From: Planococcus sp. CP5-4_YE
GTDB taxonomy: Bacteria > Bacillota > Bacilli > Bacillales_A > Planococcaceae
NCBI RefSeq assembly: GCF_019042655.1
Contig: NZ_JAHPZO010000008.1
Coordinates: 1 to 64,000 of the forward strand
Direction: 5' to 3'
DNA: 64,000 nucleotides
The translations under genes and the position numbers were made by a program. The notes beneath the pieces were generated by a model. That model did no database searches and was not told the DNA's origin. It saw only the letters and a program-made list of their open reading frames with translations. Positions 33,622-42,969 of this stretch are shown here, in pieces. How positions within the stretch are numbered: the first letter of the stretch is position 1; each line of letters opens with the position of its first letter.

Positions 33622-35697
33622 TCATTCCTTCATCAAATTATTTTGTAAGTATTCGTAAAACAACTCTTCCAGCTTGCCGCGGATGACGCCTTCATTCGAC
33701 GACGAGAAAATCATCATCGCGGCTTCGCTTTCAATGAGGCTCGAACTAATCAAGCTCATGATTTCCTGTTCGCGCTCGCTTAATTCCACCGGCGTCAGCA
33801 TCAACAATAAATTCGTCATGTGAACGTCGCGGCCATCCATCCCTTTGACCGCACTCGGCGTATCCAAATGCACCACTTGGAACATCAACTGGCCTAAAGA
33901 TTCGTCGCGGCAATGAAACAGCGCCATATTGGTTCCCGGAATCCCGAGGCCGCCTTTCGTTTCGCGGTCTTTTAATTGCCGCAAAGTGCTCGCAGCATCC
34001 AACAAACCGTCCGCTTCCATCCCGTCCAATACAACCGAGAGCACTTGCCAGTAATCGGTGCCGCGCATTTTTACGACCCTGAAATGCTCGAGTATCGCTT
34101 CCATGCCGGTTTGCACTTGCTTGATGTCGAGCAGCAAGCGCCGGAGATCCGGCCGGTGTTTCCTGCCGACTTCACTCAAATCCTCAGCCGGCAAATACTG
34201 TTTATTGCGCGTCACTTTCTGGATATTGTGCTGCAAATAATTCTCGATATGGCTGATGTCCTGTTCGCTGAGTAGCGGACTCACCATCAAATAATCCACA
34301 TCGGTCACCGGCAGGCGAATCGTCGAGATGACCAGGTCGTAATCTTTTAAATTCGCCGTCTGGAAATCGTGGACCGCCAAGATTTTCACCGTATCGATTT
34401 CCGGCAACTCTTTTTGGATGCGGCTCGCCAGCATTTTCGACGTGCCGATGCCGGTCGGGCACACGACGACTGCGTCGATCTGTACGCGTTCTTCATTCAT
34501 CAATAAGGCCGATCCGAAATGAAGCACGATAAATGCCACTTCGTCCGCCGAGAACTCGAGGTCGTCAAACTCCGTCTCCAAAGTCTGCTTGACCGCGAGA
34601 AACAGCATCGGGTATTTTTTCTTGATCTCGTCGGTCAATGGGTTGAACGATTCAAGCTTTTGCTTGAGCCGGAAAATGAGCGGCTCCATATGCGCGAGCA
34701 AGCCTTGGTACAAGGAAAAATCTTTCGTCAAATCAACACCGAGCTGCCCCGACACATCGCGGATCATGTTCTTGACGAGCTTCCCAAGCAGCACACTATT
34801 GTAATACAGCACGTTCGACGCCTGGATTTTCGAGCCCTTCAAGACGACCGCAAGAAACTCGATATCGCGCTCAGTCAAGTGGACGCCAAGACGTTCATGC
34901 AAATCCTCGCAAATCGCTGCCATCACGTGGTACTCGCCGTTCGGTTCGCCAATCGACTCTTGTGCATCCAGCAACAAGCCATTCTCGGTGCGCTGCAGCG
35001 CCAACGCCAAATGCACGACGAGGCCCGTATAATCGCTGTCAGCCAAGCGGATTTGTTCATCGCTGATGTGTTCGCCGACCAATTTATTCGCCGCAGCCAA
35101 ATAGTCTGGGTTGAAATAACCGAGCACTTTGCCGTCCTGCGCCTTGCCCCTCTGCAAATCATACAAGCTTTCGATCAGCTCTTCGTAGAAATGAATCAAG
35201 AAATAAGCCGCCAGCGCATGGCGTTTATGTGCTTCCTCACCCGCAACTTCCACACCGACACCGCGCTGCCTGGACAAGGTGACCGAGAACTTGCGCAGCC
35301 AATTGCCAAGCTCATCCAAATACGAAGTGAGCGTCGTCGTGCTGATGCCGAGCTGATTCGACAGCACCTGCTTTTTAAAAAACGCGCCTTCTTCCATTAA
35401 AATGACCAACAAACGCAGCTTTTTCTCCTCCGGCGTCGCTTCCGGCGCGCTCGAGGCCGCAAGTTTCTGCATTAGCCGGTAGATTTTCTCGTTATTGCCA
35501 TCAATAAACAACGCATCCGCCGCATTGCGCTTCATCCCGAGCCCAAACTGCTCCAATAGCTTATCCACCGATTTCAAATCGCGCTGAATCGTCCGCGCGC
35601 TGACATCGAGATACGTCGCCAAGGAATTGACCGTATGCTTCGCCGACATCCGCGTCACCAGCTCAATAATCGACTTTTCCCTAACCGTGACAAACAT
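33622..35697 (-). CDS. mtlR: MtlR-type mannitol operon activator
   Basis: A 691-residue PTS-regulated activator. Domains in order: two N-terminal HTH regions (for example NSLATYLDVSARTIQRDL), two PRD domains (about 160-390), an EIIB-like domain with its Cys in VVCPTGIGTSKM (about 410), and an EIIA(Mtl)-like domain near the C-terminus with His in MALFHCRDES. Phosphorylation through HPr and EII sets its activity. I use the ATG at 35697 with GTAGGTGAG upstream; the frame's upstream 43 residues have no site. It lies between mtlA and mtlD, an order mtlA-mtlR-mtlD seen in several Bacillales. Confidence 0.93.
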   Translation of the reverse strand: MFVTVREKSIIELVTRMSAKHTVNSLATYLDVSARTIQRDLKSVDKLLEQFGLGMKRNAADALFIDGNNEKIYRLMQKLAASSAPEATPEEKKLRLLVILMEEGAFFKKQVLSNQLGISTTTLTSYLDELGNWLRKFSVTLSRQRGVGVEVAGEEAHKRHALAAYFLIHFYEELIESLYDLQRGKAQDGKVLGYFNPDYLAAANKLVGEHISDEQIRLADSDYTGLVVHLALALQRTENGLLLDAQESIGEPNGEYHVMAAICEDLHERLGVHLTERDIEFLAVVLKGSKIQASNVLYYNSVLLGKLVKNMIRDVSGQLGVDLTKDFSLYQGLLAHMEPLIFRLKQKLESFNPLTDEIKKKYPMLFLAVKQTLETEFDDLEFSADEVAFIVLHFGSALLMNEERVQIDAVVVCPTGIGTSKMLASRIQKELPEIDTVKILAVHDFQTANLKDYDLVISTIRLPVTDVDYLMVSPLLSEQDISHIENYLQHNIQKVTRNKQYLPAEDLSEVGRKHRPDLRRLLLDIKQVQTGMEAILEHFRVVKMRGTDYWQVLSVVLDGMEADGLLDAASTLRQLKDRETKGGLGIPGTNMALFHCRDESLGQLMFQVVHLDTPSAVKGMDGRDVHMTNLLLMLTPVELSEREQEIMSLISSSLIESEAAMMIFSSSNEGVIRGKLEELFYEYLQNNLMKE

Positions 35698-35784
35698 CCA
35701 CTCACCTACTCCCTTGTCACCTTTCGTTGATGAAGACTTTGTTGAATCAAATATTTTTCTGTAAAGATTAATAGGAAACCGTGT

Positions 35785-35900
35785 TTTTCGAAGCTTACCG
35801 CTCGCTTTCCGTGGGCTCGCGTCCAAGCCTCCTCAGCCGCGTTGCGTCTTGCGGGGTCTCGGCCGTCTCGCTGATCCACTGGAGACGAGCGGACGCTTCT
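35785..35900. repeat. GC-rich Bacillales intergenic repeat, copy 2
   Basis: A GC-rich block with CGCTCGCTTTCCGTGGGCTC and GGAGACGAGCGGACGC, in the opposite orientation to the copy at 155. It lies in the mtlA-mtlR gap. Confidence 0.6.
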
Positions 35901-36089
35901 ACAAACACTCTAATATCTCACTGAACATTTTGTTGTGAACTCTTACTTCTTATAGCTATAAAAGCTTTTCAACGTTCTATATTCATTTTCTCACTACTAT
36001 CCACATTCCGCAAAATAGCTAGCCTCTTATAATACTTATATTGAACTCATTCTCGGTATTCTGAAGATGGCTTTAAGTACCATAACCCG
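35901..36089. other. mtlA-mtlR gap, no gene
   Basis: AT-rich stretch between two GC-rich repeat copies. With them the gap totals about 680 nt, so mtlR probably has its own promoter here, though I cannot define it. Confidence 0.35.
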
Positions 36090-36300
36090 ATGAAGAAATG
36101 GAGCAAACCTGCGGAGAAAACAGTACTGCTCCTACAGCGCTGCGCACTGCGTCGCAAAGGTATTGCCCTCGCAAGCTTCGACAATATCTTGCCTGCGGGA
36201 AAGCGAGAAAGGCGAGACCCCGCAGGAAGCGCAGCTTCTAAGGAGGCTTGGCGCTCGCCCGCGGCAAGCGCAGCAGGTTTGCGGAATGTGTTAATTGAAA
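36090..36300. repeat. GC-rich Bacillales intergenic repeat, copy 3 (long)
   Basis: A longer GC-rich block with CTGCGGGAAAGCGAG and GCGAGACCCCGCAGGAAGCG, ending CGCAGCAGGTTTGCGG which pairs roughly with its start GCAAACCTGCGG. Same broad family as 155 and 35785. Confidence 0.6.
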
Positions 36301-36334
36301 TACTTAACTAAGTTCTTATAAACCAAAGAAATAG

Positions 36335-36367
36335 CACAAAAAGGCAGGATTTCCCCTGCCTTTTCGT
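36335..36367 (-). terminator. Terminator of mtlA
   Basis: AAAAGGCAGG and CCTGCCTTTT arms around GATTTCC, 9 nt after the mtlA stop. Confidence 0.9.
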
Positions 36368-36375
36368 GGTGTAGT

Positions 36376-38319
36376 TTATTTGCTGTTCAAGATCTCGAGC
36401 AGTTCTTTAGAAGATTTCGCGGCGACGAGTTCGTCGACGTTCGACTGCTCGGCGCAGATGACCGCGATGCCTGACAAGATCTCCAGGTGCGTGCCGTCTT
36501 TGCCGGCGATAGCGAAGATCAGTTTCGCTTTCTCTCCGTCAAAGTCTACCCCGTCCGGCACTTGGACAACCGTAAAGCCGGATTTGATAACCGCTTTTTT
36601 CGCATCTTCCGTGCCATGCGGAATCGCGACATCATTGCCCATGTAAGTCGTCGTGATCTCCTCGCGCTTCAACATTTCGTCGACATAGGATGGTTCCACG
36701 TATCCTGCTTTGACGAGTGCATCCCCTGCAAAGCGGATCGCTTCTTCTTTATTGCGGAAGCGTTTATTGATGAAAATATTGTCTTCCGTCAGTAACGGAG
36801 CGTCGCCTTCATCGCCAGTCGCTGCATTCGCTTCGCTATCGTCGACCAATTCACTTTGCTCTGCTGTCACGCCATGTTTCATGCGCTCGATCAAGCGGTC
36901 GTATTCCGGGCTCGACAGGAAGTTGTCGACCGAGATGTGGTACGCATCCGGGCGTTTGTCTTTCGCACGCGGCGTCAATTTGTCCTGCGTGATGATGATT
37001 TGTGAATCGGCAGGGATGGACGAAATCGCACTATTGGTGACTTTAATGTGCATGCCCGCTTCTTTTACTTTCTTACTCAAGAGCGAAGCACCCATTGCGC
37101 TCGATCCCATCCCGGCGTCGCACGCAAAGACGATTTTTTGGACATCGTCCGGGAACGTGCCTGATGCAGAAGTCGTTCCTGCAGCTCCAGCGCTAGCGCC
37201 AAGTGCACCAGCAACCGAACTCTTCTTGCCTTTCATTTCTTCCATGCGTTTTGTTGCAGCTTCGACGTCTTCATCAGACGCTGTGTCTTTGCTGCGCTTC
37301 AAGATGACCGCTGAAATTAAGAATGACACTGTCGCTGCGACCAAGATAGCCGTGAAGTTCGCGACATATGCCATGCCTTCAGGAGGTGTGACCGCGGCAA
37401 TCGCGAAGATACTGCCTGGTGATGCCGGGGCTATCAAACCGCCACCCATCAAGACCAGTGTGAAGACGCCGCTCATGCCGCCGAGGATGACGGACAATAG
37501 AAGCATCGGTTTCATTAACACGTACGGGAAGTAAATCTCGTGAATCCCGCCGAAAAAGTGGATGATGACGGCCCCTGGTGCCGATTGCTTCGCGATGCCT
37601 TTTCCGAAGAACATGAACGCGAGCAACACGCCAAGACCCGGTCCTGGGTTCGCTTCCAATAAGAACAGAACCGAACGCCCTGCTTGCTGCACTTGCTCCA
37701 GCCCAAGCGGCGTCAAGATGCCGTGATTAATAGCATTATTGAGGAATAAAATTTTCCCCGGCTCAATCAAGATGCTTGTCAGTGGCAGCAATCCTGCCTC
37801 CAGCAGCCAGTCAACGCCTGACACCAACACTTGCGTCAGCGCGCTGACGGCCGGCCCGATGCCGAGGTAAGCGAAGATCGCTAGCGCCCCGCCGAGAATC
37901 CCGGCTGAGAAGTTATTGACCAGCATCTCAAACCCAGAGCGGATCTTGCCTTCGATCAAATGGTCAAACTGCTTGATGACCCAGGCACTAAGCGGCCCCA
38001 TGATCATCGCGCCGAGGAACATCGGCGTATCCGGCGCCCCGACGATAACCCCCATCGTCGCGATCGCACCAATGACGCCGCCTCGCTGGTCGTGCACAAG
38101 CTTACCGCCCGTATACCCGATCAACAGCGGAAGCAAATACGTAATCATCGGCCCAACAAGTGACGCGAAATTCTCGTTCGGGAAAAAGCCCGTTGGAATA
38201 AATAATGCCGTAATAAGACCCCAGGCAATAAACGCGCCGATGTTCGGCATAACCATCGAACTGAGGAAGTTACCAAACTTCTGGACGTTCACTTTGACGC
38301 TCGAACGTTCTTCTGCCAT
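36376..38319 (-). CDS. mtlA: PTS mannitol transporter, EIICBA fused
   Basis: About 647 residues (numbering below from the ATG at 38328). EIIC (1-345) with six or more membrane segments and the motif GGIHEIYFPYV (260-270); EIIB (about 395-490) with phospho-Cys403 in FACDAGMGSS; EIIA (about 515-650) with phospho-His572 in VAIPHGTED. Takes up mannitol as mannitol-1-phosphate with phosphate from HPr. The fused CBA form differs from the split mtlA/mtlF of B. subtilis. I prefer the second ATG (38319) because AGGAGG touches the first. A cre site lies over the promoter. Confidence 0.95.
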   Translation of the reverse strand: MAEERSSVKVNVQKFGNFLSSMVMPNIGAFIAWGLITALFIPTGFFPNENFASLVGPMITYLLPLLIGYTGGKLVHDQRGGVIGAIATMGVIVGAPDTPMFLGAMIMGPLSAWVIKQFDHLIEGKIRSGFEMLVNNFSAGILGGALAIFAYLGIGPAVSALTQVLVSGVDWLLEAGLLPLTSILIEPGKILFLNNAINHGILTPLGLEQVQQAGRSVLFLLEANPGPGLGVLLAFMFFGKGIAKQSAPGAVIIHFFGGIHEIYFPYVLMKPMLLLSVILGGMSGVFTLVLMGGGLIAPASPGSIFAIAAVTPPEGMAYVANFTAILVAATVSFLISAVILKRSKDTASDEDVEAATKRMEEMKGKKSSVAGALGASAGAAGTTSASGTFPDDVQKIVFACDAGMGSSAMGASLLSKKVKEAGMHIKVTNSAISSIPADSQIIITQDKLTPRAKDKRPDAYHISVDNFLSSPEYDRLIERMKHGVTAEQSELVDDSEANAATGDEGDAPLLTEDNIFINKRFRNKEEAIRFAGDALVKAGYVEPSYVDEMLKREEITTTYMGNDVAIPHGTEDAKKAVIKSGFTVVQVPDGVDFDGEKAKLIFAIAGKDGTHLEILSGIAVICAEQSNVDELVAAKSSKELLEILNSK

Positions 38320-38375
38320 TCCTTTCATCCTCCTTCTTTTGGGCTCTTGCCCATGTGCTGTGTTTGTTAATTCAG

Positions 38376-38409
38376 ATTATACGTCCTAAGTGTAAGCGCA
38401 TTCAATGTA
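38376..38409 (-). promoter_or_regulatory. mtlA promoter with cre site
   Basis: On the minus strand, TTGAAT and TATAAT hexamers are 18 nt apart. TGAATGCGCTTACA (38391-38404) matches the CcpA cre consensus TGWNANCGNTNWCA at all but one position and overlaps the -35 region, so glucose repression of mtlA is expected. Confidence 0.7.
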
Positions 38410-38460
38410 ATGAAAAACCAACTTTGTCGCAGCTGTCCGGACAAGCCTGTCGTTGCCGTG

Positions 38461-38548
38461 AAATTGTTTGGCGCACAGGGACAAACCAAAAGCGAAATGC
38501 TGCTGCGGCGCGAATGTGATACGCCAAATTGTGTGGCGCACAGGGACA
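38461..38548 (+). repeat. REP-like doublet 10 (65-bp spacing)
   Basis: Copies at 38461-38483 and 38526-38548 in the divergent mtlA/ptsH gap. No stop codon abuts this one. Confidence 0.9.
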
Positions 38549-38694
38549 CACAAGGACATGTCGCCGCCTCCACGACAACCCTGTCGTTTTTGATCCCACC
38601 TTCAAACGGCGCCCTGCTATGCAATTTGCACAGAAACTGTCATAATGAGGGGTGAATTCGCTTACACACCACCCACCCTAAGGAGGAATTATTC

Positions 38695-38964
38695 ATGGTA
38701 GAAAAAACATTCACAATCACAGACCCGGCAGGCATGCACGCACGTCCAGCTTCAGCACTCGTAGGATCATTATCCAAATTCCAATCGGACATCACGATGG
38801 AATTCAAAGACAAAAAAGTTAACTTGAAATCAATCCTCGGCGTCATGTCACTTGGCGTGCCTTCTGGCTCAACAGTCCAGATCGCAGCAGACGGTGCAGA
38901 CGAAGCGGAAGCGATGGAAACAATCGAACGCGTACTCAATGAGCAAGGAATCTCGAACGAATGA
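38695..38964 (+). CDS. ptsH: HPr phosphocarrier protein
   Basis: An 89-residue HPr. His15 in [10 protein letters not shown] accepts phosphate from Enzyme I; Ser46 in [12 protein letters not shown] is the HPr kinase site that makes HPr a CcpA co-repressor. AAGGAGG lies 9 nt before the ATG. Overlaps ptsI by 4 nt. Confidence 0.97.
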   Translation: MVEKTFTITDPAGMHARPASALVGSLSKFQSDITMEFKDKKVNLKSILGVMSLGVPSGSTVQIAADGADEAEAMETIERVLNEQGISNE

Positions 38965-40667
38965 ATCGCATCTCCGGAATCGCAGCCTCTAACGGCATCG
39001 CCATCGCCAAGGCCTTCCGCCTGGAAAATCCGGAACTGACAGTCGACAAGAAAAACGTAGCGGATACACAGGCGGAAATCCAGCGCTTCGGTCAAGCAGT
39101 AAACGAATCGATCGCTGAACTCGAAGTCATCAAAAAACGCACCGCTGAAGAAATCAGCGACAAGGAAGCGGCCATTTTCGGCGCCCACTTGCTCGTCTTG
39201 GAAGACCCGGAATTGATCGGGCCGATCACCGACAAGATCAACAACGATAACGTCAATGCAGAGTTCGCGCTTCACGAAACTTCGACGATGTTCGTCGATA
39301 TGTTCGAAGCGATGGACAATGAATACATGAAAGAACGTGCCGCCGATGTGCGCGATGTCACGAAACGCGTGCTCGCCCACCTACTCGGCGTCAAGATCCA
39401 AAACCCAAGCATGATCACCGATGAAGTCGTCGTCATCGCAGAAGACTTGACGCCCTCGGATACGGTGCAATTAAACCCGAAATACATCAAAGGCTTCATC
39501 ACCGATATCGGCGGGCGCACGTCCCACTCCGCGATCCTTGCACGCACGCTGGAAATCCCGGCAGTCGTCGGCGCGAAATCAGCGATGGGTTCCATTGATA
39601 ACGGCACGATTGTCATCATCGACGGGTTGGAAGGCGAAATCCTGCTCAACCCGGACGAAGCGACACTTGTCGAATACAAAGAAAAACAAACCGCGTTCGC
39701 CGGCCAAAAAGCCGAATGGGCCAAGCTGAAAAACGAAGCGACCGTCACGAAAGACGGTGTCGAAGTTGAACTCGGCGCGAACATCGGCACGCCGAAAGAT
39801 CTCACCGGCGTCATTGAAAACGGCGGCGAAGCGATCGGCTTGTACCGGACAGAATTCCTGTACATGGGCCGTGACGAGTTCCCGACTGAACAAGAACAAT
39901 TCGATGCCTATTCCGCTGTCCTCAAAGGCATGGAAGGCAAACCGACCGTCGTCCGCACGCTCGACATCGGCGGCGACAAAGAGTTGTCGTACTTAAAATT
40001 ACCAAAAGAACTCAACCCGTTCCTAGGCCTTCGCGCCATCCGTCTATGCCTCGAGATGCCGGACATGTTCCGCACGCAATTGCGCGCATTACTCCGTGCA
40101 AGCGTCCACGGGAATCTCAAAATCATGTTCCCGATGATCGCGACACTCGATGAGTTCCGCGAAGCGAAAGCTCTTCTATTGGAAGAAAAAGCGAAACTCG
40201 AAGCAGAAGGCGTCGAAGTGAGCGATTCAATCGAAGTCGGCATCATGGTGGAAATCCCGTCGACTGCCGTCATGGCAGACACGTTCGCGAAAGAAGTCGA
40301 TTTCTTCTCTATCGGCACGAACGACTTGATCCAGTACACGATGGCCGCTGACCGCATGAACGAATCGGTCTCTTATCTCTACCAGCCATACAACCCAGCC
40401 ATCTTGCGACTCGTGAAGACCGTCATCGACGCGTCTCACAAAGAAGGCAAATGGACCGGCATGTGCGGCGAAATGGCCGGCGACGAAATCGCCATCCCGA
40501 TTCTCCTCGGCCTCGGCCTGGACGAATTCTCGATGAGCGCTTCGTCCATCCTAAAAGCCCGCTCCCAGCTGAGCCGCCTATCCAAAGCGGACATGGAAGG
40601 GCACACCGAGCATATCCTAGGGCTCGCGACTTCCCAGGAAGTTGAAGACTACGTCAAAAACCTATAA
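38961..40667 (+). CDS. ptsI: PTS Enzyme I
   Basis: A 568-residue phosphoenolpyruvate-protein phosphotransferase. N-terminal HPr-binding and phospho-His part with His189 in [13 protein letters not shown]-terminal PEP-binding barrel with [38 protein letters not shown] and the active-site Cys in [10 protein letters not shown]. Passes phosphate from PEP to HPr and so powers MtlA. Co-transcribed with ptsH; terminator at 40673. Confidence 0.97.
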   Translation: MNRISGIAASNGIAIAKAFRLENPELTVDKKNVADTQAEIQRFGQAVNESIAELEVIKKRTAEEISDKEAAIFGAHLLVLEDPELIGPITDKINNDNVNAEFALHETSTMFVDMFEAMDNEYMKERAADVRDVTKRVLAHLLGVKIQNPSMITDEVVVIAEDLTPSDTVQLNPKYIKGFITDIGGRTSHSAILARTLEIPAVVGAKSAMGSIDNGTIVIIDGLEGEILLNPDEATLVEYKEKQTAFAGQKAEWAKLKNEATVTKDGVEVELGANIGTPKDLTGVIENGGEAIGLYRTEFLYMGRDEFPTEQEQFDAYSAVLKGMEGKPTVVRTLDIGGDKELSYLKLPKELNPFLGLRAIRLCLEMPDMFRTQLRALLRASVHGNLKIMFPMIATLDEFREAKALLLEEKAKLEAEGVEVSDSIEVGIMVEIPSTAVMADTFAKEVDFFSIGTNDLIQYTMAADRMNESVSYLYQPYNPAILRLVKTVIDASHKEGKWTGMCGEMAGDEIAIPILLGLGLDEFSMSASSILKARSQLSRLSKADMEGHTEHILGLATSQEVEDYVKNL

Positions 40668-40672
40668 TGCAA

Positions 40673-40707
40673 AAAAGCCGTGAACTCAAATGAGTTCACG
40701 GCTTTTT
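40673..40707 (+). terminator. Terminator of ptsHI
   Basis: AAAAGCCGTGAACTCA and TGAGTTCACGGCTTTTT arms. The same hairpin recurs at 42119. Confidence 0.95.
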
Positions 40708-40714
40708 GACGATT

Positions 40715-40802
40715 GAATTGTGTGGTGCACAGGGACACTCAAGCACCAGAATCCCTCTGCGACGCGGATCTTTTGTCGTAAATTGTGTGATGCACAGGGA
40801 CC
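40715..40802 (+). repeat. REP-like doublet 11 (65-bp spacing)
   Basis: Copies at 40715-40737 and 40780-40802, right after the ptsI terminator. The inner stretch CAAGCACCAGAATCCC is shared with doublet 12. Confidence 0.9.
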
Positions 40803-40879
40803 ACCCTCAACTCAATGTCTACTTTGTTGATTTTGTTGACTTTAATTTGTATAATTTATATCAAATAGGAGGTGGAAAA

Positions 40880-41533
40880 ATGATTCCTACCATCGATCAA
40901 GAACAAGAAAAGCTCTGGGCTAGCGTCGAAACATTGTCTACAATCAATACCGAACAAGCCGAAGCTGTGTTAAAAACGACAGTCGAGCGTTCCTTGAGCC
41001 AAATGGGCTTTACAACTCCTGCAATCTCGAGCCTCTCATTAAAAATAACCGATCCCCAATCGGTATTAGACTTACATCAAATAGAACGGAAAATAAAGCA
41101 TCAACTAAAGAATAAAGATCGGGAACCAGCTTATGAACTGTTGATTGATTATCTTTCAAAACTAAGTGAGATGACCGACAAAGATCCGTCAGTAATCCAC
41201 AAAAAGTTGATTGCTTCCCTCATGGCGAACAGCGCTAAGAACTCGCTAAGAGCATCTCTCGTGAATCGCCCAATCAGACATCAGAAAACAGAAAACTCTT
41301 TTTACTCTCCTAGTGAAGCAGCTGAGAAAATCGGACTGAGCGACCAAACGATTAGAAGGATGTGCGAGAAAGGTAAATTTGCCGGAGCCTATAAGACAGA
41401 TGGCGGTCACTGGAGAATTCCAAAGGCAAACTTCATCACAACAGATCAACAAGATAAGCGTGCCAAAGCTTTTTTCGACCGAATCGACGTCAAAAACCAT
41501 AAAGCAGGGAACGTAGATGAATTTGATCTATGA
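40880..41533 (+). CDS. HTH protein, likely antitoxin partner of the PIN gene
   Basis: A 217-residue soluble protein. The N-terminal 130 residues are helical and of unknown family; the C-terminal part (about 145-195) has an excisionase/MerR-type HTH: FYSPSEAAEKIGLSDQTIRRMCEKGKF and GGHWRIPKANF. It overlaps the PIN gene by 17 nt, as in DNA-binding antitoxin plus PIN toxin pairs. Start: ATG at 40880 with AGGAGGTGG; the in-frame extension upstream is repeat DNA. Confidence 0.75.
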   Translation: MIPTIDQEQEKLWASVETLSTINTEQAEAVLKTTVERSLSQMGFTTPAISSLSLKITDPQSVLDLHQIERKIKHQLKNKDREPAYELLIDYLSKLSEMTDKDPSVIHKKLIASLMANSAKNSLRASLVNRPIRHQKTENSFYSPSEAAEKIGLSDQTIRRMCEKGKFAGAYKTDGGHWRIPKANFITTDQQDKRAKAFFDRIDVKNHKAGNVDEFDL

Positions 41534-42107
41534 TTCGCCTATACGACCAAAAGTTTTCATTGATACCACCATATTGTGCGGAGCATTGCGAACCGATGGA
41601 ATCAACCGAAAAATTTTACAAGCCGCTAAATTTCCACATCTCTTTCAACCTGTTTTTTCTAAAGTATGCTTGTTCGAATTCGTACGCAATGCGGCTGAAG
41701 GGTTAGGTAAAGGAAAAAATCGTGTGGCTTATTCATCAGATGATATCGAAGAATTTTTCCAAGCATTTCTAAACCCCCTCCTTGAGTACTATGAGGGTCT
41801 GCCGGTCAATAGCATATTAGGGCGATATAGCGTGGAAACGATTCTTCGAGAGCATTTATCTATAGGTGACGTCTTGGTAGAATTGAGCGGATGTGACCGT
41901 TAAACTGCACAGACTATTGCTGAAAAGCAGGAAATGTCAGAACCACTTTCTAAATTTGATCAAGATGATTTTCATGTGTGGGTAACTGCCTTACAGGAAA
42001 ACTGCAACTTCATATTGACTTCTAATCATCGGAGGTTCCCTGCTGAAATAGGAGAAACCAAAAGAATACATCCGGTCCGTTTTTACGAAGAGCTATTGAA
42101 TACATGA
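41517..42107 (+). pseudogene. PIN-domain ribonuclease toxin, interrupted by an in-frame stop
   Basis: The frame would code for 196 residues but carries TAA at codon 129 (41901-41903). Before it are VFIDTTILCGAL (first acidic residue of a PIN domain) and FEFVRNAAEG; after it, in the same frame, are FDQDDFHVWVTALQ and CNFILTSNHRRFP, the usual second half of a PIN active site. So a single point change has split it. A toxin losing its activity beside an intact antitoxin is expected under decay. Without translation past the stop the remaining 128 residues lack the last catalytic Asp. Confidence 0.8.
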
Positions 42108-42116
42108 GATTAATTG

Positions 42117-42153
42117 CAAAAAGCCGTGAACTCATTTGAGTTCACGGCTTTTT
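42117..42153 (+). terminator. Terminator after the PIN gene
   Basis: AAAAGCCGTGAACTCA and TGAGTTCACGGCTTTTT arms, nearly identical to the ptsI terminator at 40673, differing only in the central bases. Confidence 0.93.
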
Positions 42154-42241
42154 GAATTGTGTGGCGCACAGGGACACACAAGCACCAGAATCCCGCTGCG
42201 GCGCGAATTATCCCCCGCGAATTGTGTGGTGCACAGGGACA
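42154..42241 (+). repeat. REP-like doublet 12 (65-bp spacing)
   Basis: Copies at 42154-42176 and 42219-42241. With the terminator before it, it repeats the 40673-40802 block as a direct duplicate of about 120 bp. It ends 3 nt from the stop of the small gene at 42245. Confidence 0.9.
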
Positions 42242-42244
42242 GCT

Positions 42245-42409
42245 TCAGCCCTGTATTTTTTTCACCTTACTACCTACTGGCACATGCCACTGCGGCGCCA
42301 ACTTCTCCAGCTTGTACTTTTTGTAGCCGTCAATATGTTCCTTATAAGTTTGCAAATAGGTTTTTTTCGGGATCTCCATTGTCATTTCTTCTTTTACAAT
42401 CGCAGTCAT
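42245..42409 (-). CDS. Small basic protein, 54 residues
   Basis: Reads MTAIVKEEMTMEIPKKTY and KEHIDGYKKYKLEKL, ending SKVKKIQG; lysine-rich and probably helical. GAGGAGG lies 9 nt before the ATG at 42409 (an ATG at 42418 touches it). A repeat doublet abuts its stop codon just as at annotated genes, which supports it as a real gene. Not recognised. Confidence 0.6.
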   Translation of the reverse strand: MTAIVKEEMTMEIPKKTYLQTYKEHIDGYKKYKLEKLAPQWHVPVGSKVKKIQG

Positions 42410-42548
42410 CCGATTCATCCTCCTCGATTTTGGTCCTTACAAGTATTGATCACGCGGCTAACAATTGGTTATTTACACATAGCTAAGGTGGCTAAAATAA
42501 ACGCATACCTTCCCTGTTCAATAGCAACAGGATCAATTTGCCGTGTAT

Positions 42549-42959
42549 TCACTTTTTTCTCGGCAGCACACTGAGCGCATCCGTCAAACGTTCAACGAAA
42601 TCAGAGAGGGCTTCCTCGGAAGTAATCCGAAGCAAATGCTGTCCGCCTTCTACTGACGAACTTTGTGAATAACTCGTCGGCAGCAATATTGGGTGTTCAA
42701 TGAGCGCTCGCATAAAACTTGGCATTTGCCCAACTGGAATTAAAACCTTTGCTTCGTTCAAGCCTTGTTGCTCATCCCGGTACAATTGAACGGAAACGCC
42801 CCGGTCGAGCGGTAAACCGATATACAGCTGAGGAATTTTATGCCCTTCGATTTCAGGCGCGCTGCCAACCGGGCAATTCCGCGATTTCTCTACCGCTTGT
42901 GCGGCCATCATCTTGGCTGTCTTGTTGTCTGGTGAAGTCACCTGCTGCGTGTTCATCAT
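42549..42959 (-). CDS. Unknown soluble protein
   Basis: A 136-residue protein (AAQAVEKSRNCPVGSAPEIEG, IPQLYIGLPLDRGVSVQLYR, EALSDFVERLTDALSVLP). No signal or membrane segment. Several starts are close together; the ATG at 42959 has GGAGGA at about 10 nt. Family not recognised. Confidence 0.6.
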   Translation of the reverse strand: MMNTQQVTSPDNKTAKMMAAQAVEKSRNCPVGSAPEIEGHKIPQLYIGLPLDRGVSVQLYRDEQQGLNEAKVLIPVGQMPSFMRALIEHPILLPTSYSQSSSVEGGQHLLRITSEEALSDFVERLTDALSVLPRKK

Positions 42960-42969
42960 TTCAACCATT

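Noticed and set aside
41517-41903. Intact 128-residue PIN protein
   Set aside because: The second half of the PIN active site continues in the same frame after the TAA, so the short product is a truncation.
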